This document shows positions 38,401-45,136 of a stretch of DNA of 64,000 bases, piece by piece. Numbering within the stretch: position 1 is the first letter of the stretch; each line of letters begins with the position of its first letter. The DNA is from Corynebacterium xerosis NBRC 16721 = ATCC 373 (lineage in GTDB: Bacteria; Actinomycetota; Actinomycetes; Mycobacteriales; Mycobacteriaceae). The translations under genes were made by a program, and so were the position numbers. The notes below the pieces were generated by a model. That model saw only the letters and a list, made by a program, of their open reading frames with translations. It was not told the DNA's origin and ran no database searches. The stretch spans positions 124,001-188,000 of the forward strand of contig NZ_BCRD01000003.1 in assembly GCF_001552415.1 (NCBI RefSeq), given 5' to 3'.

Positions 38401-39396
38401 ACCATGGTCGGCGGCTACGAGCTCGGCGGCGGTTGGCTGCTGCTGGAAGAGACCCGCATCGGCCGCCGGTCCTTCCTGGGCAACTCCGGCATCGCCGGCC
38501 CCGGCCGCAAGCTGGGCAAAAACTCCCTGGTCGCGGTGCTGTCGTCGACGCCGAAGAAGGCGAAGGCCGGCTCGAACTGGTGGGGTTCCCCGCCGGAGCG
38601 CCTGCGCCGCGTGGCCGTCGAGGTCGACGGCGGCGAGGATCTGACCTATCGCCCGGGCGCCGGCGTGAAGGCCGCCCGCGGCGCGGTGGAGACGCTGCGC
38701 CTGCTGGCGCCGATCACCTCGCTGTTGCTGGCCGTGCTGGTCCTGCTGGCCATGCAGGGCGCGGCGGTGGGCGTCGTGACGCTTGCCGACGGCATGGTCG
38801 GCGTGGACGATGACGTTCTACTCGTGACCGTGCTCGGCCTGGCGGCGGCGTGGTTCGTCGGCTCGCCGGTGCTGCTGATCGCGGGCATGCTGGCGATGCT
38901 GATCACCGTGGCCATGAAGTGGATCTGCGTGGGCACGCACAAGAAGGGCGAGCACGCCCTGTGGAGCCGCTTCGTGTGGCTCGACGAGCTGCAGGACACC
39001 TTCGTCGAGACAGTCGCCGCGCCCTGGTACCTGGTGCCCGGCACCGGCACCGGCGGACTCAACCGGGCGATGCGCTGGCTCGGCGCCGACGTCGCCCACG
39101 GCGTGTGGCTCGAGTCCTACTGGCTGCCGGAGACGGACCTGATCCGCATCGGCGAAGGCGCCACCGTCGGCCGCGGCTGCGTGGTGCAGACGCACCTGTT
39201 CCAGGACCGCGTCATGAGCCTCGACACCGTCGAAATCGCCCCGGGCGCCACCCTCGGCCCCCACTCCGTGGCGCTGCCTGCTTCCCGCCTCGGCGAGTCG
39301 ACCACGATCGGCCCGGCGTCGCTGGTCATGCGCGGCGACGTCGTCCCCGCCGGCACCCGCTGGCAGGGCAACCCCATCGAGCCGATGAAGGAATAG
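35413..39396 (+). CDS. Pls/PosA-type non-ribosomal peptide synthetase with membrane domains
   Basis: A 1327-residue protein with the architecture of Streptomyces epsilon-poly-L-lysine synthetase (Pls, about 1320 residues): adenylation domain (about 1-510; FTSGSTGKPKGV, FDASCEEMW with the Asp that holds the amino group, NTYGPTEATV, GRVDDQVKIGGRRIELGE), a carrier domain with Ser545 in LGGTSL, then six or so membrane helices separating three related soluble segments with hexapeptide-repeat character (about 700-825, 900-1055, 1190-1325). There is no condensation or thioesterase domain. It should polymerise an amino acid at the membrane; which one cannot be read safely by eye. Expressed with the MarR regulator. 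Confidence 0.88.
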   Translation: MTDMADPIASSYLRGDLAAPERTLMDVLRSTAAEHPEAAALDDGDVVMTYSDLIAEVDETARWLGAKGIGAGDRVGVRMPSGNRELYVAILSILAAGAAYVPVDADDPDERAEMVFGEAGIAGWFGADGLHLTPGHVAKEPAREPTPDDDAWIIFTSGSTGKPKGVAVTHRSAAAFVDAESRLFLANHPDGPLGPEDRVLAGLSVAFDASCEEMWIAWGHGSCLVPAPRSLVRSGMDLGPWLISRSITAVSTVPTLAGLWPAEALDSVRLLIVGGEACPAELVERLSTPEREVWNTYGPTEATVVACAAELKPGEPVTIGMSLDGWDLVVVDKDEKPVAAGEVGELVIGGVGLARYLDPAKDAEKYAPMPTIGWDRAYRTGDHVRLEPEGLHFVGRVDDQVKIGGRRIELGEVEAHLAALPGVTQACVQVRQTAGGQDILVGYVGAGGDAANVDADAAMDRLRAEMPAAMVPRLHVMDELPVRTSGKVDKAGLPWPLPIDAGAADDSALEGLSPIEAWLSGIWAEVLAVPAPGAAADFFALGGTSLAAATVVARMRERAPHVAVRDLYDHPRLGRLAEELESRGLSLDDASEDEATAKKNRRVVKPVPRSTRHAQSLAMVPLQTIRAAKWMTWLAVLNAIAHGLGSPFALPVPWWLAVVLALLFITPLGTLPLTALATRMLMRGVTPGDHPRGGRVHMKLWAAERLADASGARGVGGAPWMLWFARAMGAKVGKGVSLHTLPPVTGFVELGDYCSVEPETDISGYWVDGDVVHVGSITIGSEARIGARCTLMPGTVVGDGAHVEAGSCVTGVKKVKAGARWSGSPARKVGRPKRRFPVEAPPRRPYWLPVYGVSALVLALVPVAALATAAAIIGFGAASATTWPGAIGLALAWTVPAAIAAVAVYALLTLILVRLLSIGLKAGVHPVRSRVGWQAWATERLMDAARTDLFPLYASQLTPWWLRALGAKVGRDAEISTAVVLPKFTDIREGSFLADDTMVGGYELGGGWLLLEETRIGRRSFLGNSGIAGPGRKLGKNSLVAVLSSTPKKAKAGSNWWGSPPERLRRVAVEVDGGEDLTYRPGAGVKAARGAVETLRLLAPITSLLLAVLVLLAMQGAAVGVVTLADGMVGVDDDVLLVTVLGLAAAWFVGSPVLLIAGMLAMLITVAMKWICVGTHKKGEHALWSRFVWLDELQDTFVETVAAPWYLVPGTGTGGLNRAMRWLGADVAHGVWLESYWLPETDLIRIGEGATVGRGCVVQTHLFQDRVMSLDTVEIAPGATLGPHSVALPASRLGESTTIGPASLVMRGDVVPAGTRWQGNPIEPMKE

Positions 39397-39417
39397 CCCT
39401 TTCATCGGACACGGCGA

Positions 39418-39453
39418 AACCGGCCCCCGCACCGAATGGTGCGGGGGCCGGTT
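39418..39453. terminator. 16-base-arm bidirectional terminator between pls-type gene and ppk2
   Basis: Perfect arms 39418-39433 and 39438-39453 around GAAT. It serves convergent genes ending at 39396 and 39498. The word CGTCGTAAAGC starts at 39454, directly against the second arm. Confidence 0.75.
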
Positions 39454-39497
39454 CGTCGTAAAGCGAAGTGCCGGATCCGCGACGGACCCGGGCGAAA

Positions 39498-40397
39498 CTA
39501 GTCGCCGATCTGATCGCGACCGCGCAGCACGATCTTCGGATCCGGCTCGCCGACGAGCTCATGATCCTTGTTCGTGTACTCGAACTTCGACAGCACATAG
39601 CGGATCGCGTTGATGCGGGCCCGCTTCTTGTCGTTGGACTTGATGGTGATCCACGGCGACTCGTCGGTGTCCGTGTAGCGGAACTGCTCCTCCTTGGCGC
39701 GGGTGTAATCGTCCCAACGGTCCAGCGAAGCGAGGTCCATCGGCGACAGCTTCCACTGGCGCACCGGGTCGACCTGGCGGATGGCGAAGCGGGTGCGCTG
39801 CTCCTTCTGCGTCACCGAGAACCACAGCTTGGTCACCGAAATGCCCGAACCGAGCAGCATGTTCTCCAGCATCGGCACCTCGCGCAGGAACTCCGCGTGC
39901 TGGGACTCCGTGCAGAAGCCCATCACGCGCTCCACGCCCGAGCGGTTGTACCAGGAGCGGTCGAAGAACACGATCTCGCCCGCCGACGGGAAGTGCTGGA
40001 TGTAGCGCTGAAAGTACCACGACGTCGACTCGCGCGGCGACGGCTTCTCCAGCGCCACGGTGCGCGCGCCACGGGGATTGAGGTGCTCGTTGAAGCGCTT
40101 GATTGTGCCGCCCTTGCCGGCGGCGTCGCGGCCCTCGAAGAGGATGATGTGCTTCTGGCCGGTTTCCTTGGTCCAGTTCTGCCACTTCAGCAGCTCGATC
40201 TGGAGGGCGCGCTTGGTCTTCTCGTACTCCTTGCGCGTCATGCGCTCCTCGTACGGGTAGTTCTCGCGCCACGTCTCCACCGGATCGCCGGACGGGGTGA
40301 CCAGCACCGGATCGTCCTCGTCGGAGTCGTCCACGACGTACCCCTCGGTCGCCGCCAGATCGACGATGTGGAAGTCCTCTTCGTTCGTGTCAGCCAT
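39498..40397 (-). CDS. ppk2: Polyphosphate kinase 2
   Basis: PPK2-family P-loop kinase of 299 residues that exchanges phosphate between polyphosphate and nucleotides. Walker A is FEGRDAAGKGG (about 87-97), Walker B FFDRSWYNRSGVERVMGF (about 143-160), and the lid module IRQVDPVRQWKLSPMD is present. The protein has an acidic N-terminus. A single PPK2 domain of this kind usually favours ADP/GDP phosphorylation by polyP. It faces the Pls-type gene convergently. Confidence 0.94.
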   Translation of the reverse strand: MADTNEEDFHIVDLAATEGYVVDDSDEDDPVLVTPSGDPVETWRENYPYEERMTRKEYEKTKRALQIELLKWQNWTKETGQKHIILFEGRDAAGKGGTIKRFNEHLNPRGARTVALEKPSPRESTSWYFQRYIQHFPSAGEIVFFDRSWYNRSGVERVMGFCTESQHAEFLREVPMLENMLLGSGISVTKLWFSVTQKEQRTRFAIRQVDPVRQWKLSPMDLASLDRWDDYTRAKEEQFRYTDTDESPWITIKSNDKKRARINAIRYVLSKFEYTNKDHELVGEPDPKIVLRGRDQIGD

Positions 40398-40602
40398 GCC
40401 TCAAGCCTACCTGCGCAACGCCCCCGATTCGGGGCGGCGAGCAGTGGCTCCGGCCACCTTTCGCCGGTGAAGGCGCTTTTCACGGAGTGTCCGGGGGATG
40501 GACGGGGGACCTTTCGCCGTGCGGCCGGTGTCCCCGGGTGCGCGGTCCGCGGATCACGGGCGGGGCCGGGCGTCGATGAGCCGAGTGGGGCGGCGGCGAT
40601 TC

Positions 40603-40702
40603 TTGATCCGCATCGAGTCGGTCGATTCGCGGCAATTCGCACCCGAAAACCCCCGATTTCACGCCGTTCATGCCACGAATCGACCGACTCGATGCGAATC
40701 AA
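40603..40702. repeat. 32-base-arm inverted repeat
   Basis: Arms 40603-40634 and 40671-40702 match at 30 of 32 positions; the core 21 bases centred on GAGTCGGTCGATTCG are perfect. Both mismatches would be G-U pairs in a minus-strand RNA. The 36-base loop contains a CCCCGATTTC similar to the 18 kb repeat unit. Confidence 0.75.
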
Positions 40703-40705
40703 CGT

Positions 40706-40745
40706 GCTTGACGACGCCCACGGGGAACGCGGGCCGTCGCAAAGC
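40706..40745. repeat. Inverted pair of the 11-base word
   Basis: GCTTGACGACG (40706-40716) and CGTCGCAAAGC (40735-40745) face each other 18 bases apart and can pair into a hairpin. It follows the groEL terminator on the minus strand. Confidence 0.6.
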
Positions 40746-40752
40746 AAAGAAG

Positions 40753-40791
40753 AAGGCCCCGCACCCACGTGAACGTGGTGTGCGGGGCCTT
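40753..40791 (-). terminator. groEL: groEL terminator
   Basis: Arms AAGGCCCCGCAC (40753-40764) and GTGCGGGGCCTT (40780-40791) are perfect, with an inner CCACGT/ACGTGG stem. On the minus strand CTTCTTTG follows. It lies 51 bases after the groEL stop. Confidence 0.8.
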
Positions 40792-40842
40792 CCCGAAAAG
40801 ATGGCGGCGCCCGGAGCGAACCAGGCGACGGGGGCGCGGGGG

Positions 40843-42555
<1,713 letters not shown>

Positions 42556-42599
42556 TCACCCGCGGCCTCGACCGGCCCAGCTGTTTTCGTTTCACGTTG

Positions 42600-42626
42600 T
42601 TGGCACTTGCTCAACGCGAGTGCTAA
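42600..42626 (-). promoter_or_regulatory. CIRCE operator 1 (HrcA)
   Basis: On the minus strand TTAGCACTC-N9-AAGTGCCAA, with seven of nine bases paired, matches the CIRCE consensus. It lies about 130 bases before the groEL start. Confidence 0.88.
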
Positions 42627-42635
42627 CCCCTGTTT

Positions 42636-42662
42636 CTAGCACTCGACCCCGGCGAGTGCAAG
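42636..42662 (-). promoter_or_regulatory. CIRCE-like operator 2 (HrcA)
   Basis: CTAGCACTC (42636-42644), a 9-base spacer and GAGTGCAAG (42654-42662) repeat the CIRCE pattern 9 bases away from the first copy. This copy lies between groEL and the divergent M20 peptidase, so heat-shock control might reach both genes. Confidence 0.78.
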
Positions 42663-42709
42663 ATATGGCGCCCGGCACCGCATCCGGGCCCGCGCCTATG
42701 CTGGCGCCC

Positions 42710-44176
42710 ATGAGCGACGCCCCGCTGCAGACCCAGCACACCCAGCACACCGACCAGACCCAGCACACCGCGCACACCCGGCACACCGCCGCCGGCATCT
42801 CCCCCGACCTGGTCACCGCGATCCGCGAGAAGGTCGCGGCGGACGGCGCCACCATCAAGAAGGAACTGGCGGACCTCGTCGCCTTCCCGTCGGTGCACGG
42901 GGAAGAGGACACGAAGGACGCCTGCCGCAACGCCGCGGCCCGCGTGGCCGAGTTGTTCGCGGAGGCCGGCGTCGACCTCGATTCGCATGTCACGGTCGAC
43001 GGTTCCATCGCGTTGACCGGGCACATCCCCGCCCCGGAGGGCCGCCCGACGGTTCTCCTCTATTCCCACTACGACGTCCAGCCGGCGGGCGACGTCTCCG
43101 CCTGGACCGCCGATCCCTGGACGCTCGACGAGCGCGACGGCCGCTGGTACGGCCGCGGCACCGCGGACTGCAAGGGCAACGTGGTCATGCATCTGGCGGC
43201 TTTGCGGGCGCTGAAGGAGCTTGACGACGACCCGGCGTCGGGCATCGAGCTGCCGGGCATCCGGATCGTGGTGGAGGGCTCCGAGGAGCGCGGCTCCGCC
43301 GGCCTGGAGGACCTGACTCGCACGCGGCCGGAGTTGTTCGCCGCCGACGTCATCCTCATCGCCGACGTGGGCAACGTCGCGGTGGGCCGGCCGACGCTGG
43401 TGACCACGCTGCGCGGCACCGCCGACGTCGACGTGCGGGTGGACACGCTGGCCGGCCCGGTGCACTCGGGCATGTTCGGTGGCGCGGCGCCCGATGCGCT
43501 GGCCGCGCTGATGCGGCTGCTGGATTCGCTGCGCGACGACGACGGGGTCACGCGCATCGACGGCCTCGACTGCGATCAGACGTGGGAGGGCCTGGGCTAC
43601 GACGCGGAAACGTTCCGCTCCGACGCCGGCGTGCTCGACGGCGTCGGCCTCGTCTCCGACGGCGCGGGCGCTTCGGTGGCGGACCTGACGTGGGCACGGC
43701 CGGCACTGATCGTCACCGGCATCGACTGCCCGCCGGCCACCAACGCCGTCAACGCCATCCCGTCGACGGCGACCGCACACCTCAATCTCCGCGTGCCCCC
43801 GGGCATGGACCCGAAGGAGGCGCAGGACAAGCTCGTCGCCCATCTGGAGTCCCATGTGCCGTGGAACGCGCGGGTGGAGATCACGCGGGACGTGCTCGCG
43901 TCGTCGTTCAGTGCCGACGTCGAAGGAGACGTCGTCAAGCATGTCGAAGCCTGCCTGGCCGCGTCCTACGGGCGTGAAACGGAGCGGATGGGCGAAGGCG
44001 CGTCGATCCCGCTGTGCGCCACCCTGCTCGAGGCCGTGCCCGGCGCCGACATCGTGCTCTACGGCGTGGAGGAGCCGCAGTGCCGCATCCACTCGTCCGA
44101 CGAGTCCGTCGACCCCCGCGAGATCCGCGACATCGCCGTGGCCGAGGCGCTCATCCTGGCGACCATCGGCCGCTGA
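42710..44176 (+). CDS. M20-family dipeptidase/metallopeptidase
   Basis: A 488-residue M20 zinc peptidase of the cytosolic dipeptidase group. Metal ligands are visible in [11 protein letters not shown] (His), GTADCKGN (bridging Asp), [10 protein letters not shown] (Glu-Glu), and a C-terminal RIHSSDESV region (His); the dimerisation domain is in between. The N-terminus carries a His/Thr/Gln repeat (QHT units, residues about 5-24) not part of the fold. TATGCT at 42697-42702 would put transcription start at or near ATG 42710; ATG 42698 is an alternative. Confidence 0.88.
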   Translation: MSDAPLQTQHTQHTDQTQHTAHTRHTAAGISPDLVTAIREKVAADGATIKKELADLVAFPSVHGEEDTKDACRNAAARVAELFAEAGVDLDSHVTVDGSIALTGHIPAPEGRPTVLLYSHYDVQPAGDVSAWTADPWTLDERDGRWYGRGTADCKGNVVMHLAALRALKELDDDPASGIELPGIRIVVEGSEERGSAGLEDLTRTRPELFAADVILIADVGNVAVGRPTLVTTLRGTADVDVRVDTLAGPVHSGMFGGAAPDALAALMRLLDSLRDDDGVTRIDGLDCDQTWEGLGYDAETFRSDAGVLDGVGLVSDGAGASVADLTWARPALIVTGIDCPPATNAVNAIPSTATAHLNLRVPPGMDPKEAQDKLVAHLESHVPWNARVEITRDVLASSFSADVEGDVVKHVEACLAASYGRETERMGEGASIPLCATLLEAVPGADIVLYGVEEPQCRIHSSDESVDPREIRDIAVAEALILATIGR

Positions 44177-44193
44177 CCGCCCGGACGGGACCC

Positions 44194-44223
44194 CACCCGG
44201 GCACGTGCGGGCACGCCCGGGTG
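44194..44223 (+). terminator. M20 peptidase terminator hairpin
   Basis: Perfect 9-base arms CACCCGGGC (44194-44202) and GCCCGGGTG (44215-44223), 17 bases after the stop. Confidence 0.6.
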
Positions 44224-44266
44224 TGAATCGGGTGTGATGTGGAGCACCCCAATCGCGGCCGAATTC

Positions 44267-44296
44267 TTGCGATGGACATATGCCTTGTTCTACGGT
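44267..44296 (+). promoter_or_regulatory. Promoter of the upstream peptide, leaderless layout
   Basis: TTGCGA (44267-44272), 18-base spacer, TACGGT (44291-44296). The predicted transcription start coincides with the ATG at 44304. Confidence 0.55.
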
Positions 44297-44303
44297 GGCC
44301 GAC

Positions 44304-44369
44304 ATGCAGAAGAACATTCGACTTAGGCGAGTAGCCGAGGCTACGAACCCCGGTGGAGGCATGGACTGA
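44304..44369 (+). CDS. Leaderless 21-residue upstream peptide (attenuator candidate)
   Basis: ATG 44304 starts a 22-codon frame (MQKNIRLRRVAEATNPGGGMD, broken here as MQKNIRLRRV then AEATNPGGGMD) ending in TGA at 44367. It sits where transcription should begin, and its last codons form the left arm of a stem (44348-44384), so ribosome position would decide whether the stem forms. The larger gene starts 110 bases downstream. No run of Leu codons is present, unlike classic leu leaders. Existence is inferred from layout only. Confidence 0.45.
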   Translation: MQKNIRLRRVAEATNPGGGMD

Positions 44370-44384
44370 CCCCTCCACACGGGG
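44348..44384 (+). promoter_or_regulatory. Attenuator-like stem overlapping the upstream peptide stop
   Basis: CCCCGGTGGAGG (44348-44359) pairs with CCTCCACACGGGG (44372-44384) with a one-base bulge. The TGA at 44367 is in the loop. GTAGCCGAGGCTAC upstream and ACCCA/TGGGT downstream could make alternative hairpins. No T-run follows, so control might be translational or factor-dependent. Confidence 0.45.
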
Positions 44385-44479
44385 TCTCTGGCCGCTACGC
44401 ACCCACGCATCCATGGGTCGGTCCACCACAATTCTTCTCACCGGGACGATTCCCGGACCTCACCGAAGGACCACTCTGA

Positions 44480-45028
44480 ATGTTCACCACCCGCACGCAC
44501 AAGAACACTTCCACCACGATGACGTATAGCGGGAAGCGTCCCTCCGCCAAGGCGGAGGCGACCTCCCGGACGTTCACCGAGGACCCCTTCCGCGCCCGGT
44601 TCGGACACCGCCTCCCCCGCGGCCTGCGCCAGGAGGCGCGCGGCATGGACTGGCGCACGTTCATGACCACGTACTCGCCGACCAGTGGCTCGCTGGCCAT
44701 CCGCGAGTTCACGTCGACCAAGGGCCTGGCGGGCCGCTCGACGTTCCGCGCGACCATCACCACCAACCGCGGCACCGACGCCGAGCGCACCGATTTCCGC
44801 GAGGTCACCGCGATGGGCCCCGTGTCCGCGGTCACGAACCTGATGGCGGATTCCGGCTACCGCATCGAGATCCTGGAATTCCACCAGTTCGAGATCTTCG
44901 AGGCCACCGCGACGTTCCTGTACGCGACGCACAACAACAGCTCCGTCTGGGCGATGGGCTTCGGCACCACCCCCGAGGCCGCGACCATGACCGCGATGAC
45001 GTGCGCGGCCAACCGCCTCCACGGCTAG
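44480..45028 (+). CDS. Orphan LeuA-type allosteric (dimerisation) domain protein
   Basis: A 182-residue protein without a catalytic TIM barrel, whose residues about 75-175 resemble the C-terminal regulatory domain of 2-isopropylmalate synthase (REFTSTKGLAGRSTFRATIT, MGPVSAVTNLMADSGYRIEI, and a C-terminal AATMTAMTCAANRL). The domain binds leucine in LeuA, so this may be a stand-alone leucine sensor or a partner of a separate synthase. AGGA 9 bases before ATG is the probable ribosome-binding site. A terminator follows at 45067. Confidence 0.75.
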   Translation: MFTTRTHKNTSTTMTYSGKRPSAKAEATSRTFTEDPFRARFGHRLPRGLRQEARGMDWRTFMTTYSPTSGSLAIREFTSTKGLAGRSTFRATITTNRGTDAERTDFREVTAMGPVSAVTNLMADSGYRIEILEFHQFEIFEATATFLYATHNNSSVWAMGFGTTPEAATMTAMTCAANRLHG

Positions 45029-45066
45029 TTTCCGGCGGTCGAATCCGCTTCACGTCTGCTGCCTCC

Positions 45067-45094
45067 ATCACCCTCGGCGTTCGCCGAGGGTGAT
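45067..45094. terminator. Perfect hairpin before mrpA
   Basis: 13-base arms ATCACCCTCGGCG (45067-45079) and CGCCGAGGGTGAT (45082-45094) around TT, then CCTTGTT. It ends the LeuA-domain transcript. Confidence 0.75.
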
Positions 45095-45099
45095 CCTTG

Positions 45100-45129
45100 T
45101 TGCGGACACGTACACCTTTTCAGCATTAT
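45100..45129 (+). promoter_or_regulatory. mrp operon promoter, leaderless layout
   Basis: TTGCGG (45100-45105), 18-base spacer, CATTAT (45124-45129); transcription would start at GTG 45137. Confidence 0.45.
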
Positions 45130-45136
45130 TGGAGAG

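Larger units (their letters stand above)
40398..40842. other. 445-base gap between ppk2 and groEL with long palindromes
   Basis: No gene is supported. From high to low coordinate it contains the groEL terminator (40753-40791), an inverted pair of the 11-base word (40706-40745), and a 32-base-arm inverted repeat (40603-40702). The ppk2 promoter should lie in the remaining 40398-40600, where no clear boxes are seen. Confidence 0.55.

Noticed and set aside
44304-44369. Classic leucine attenuator (poly-Leu leader)
   Set aside because: The peptide holds only one Leu codon, so the layout was kept but the poly-Leu mechanism was not claimed.
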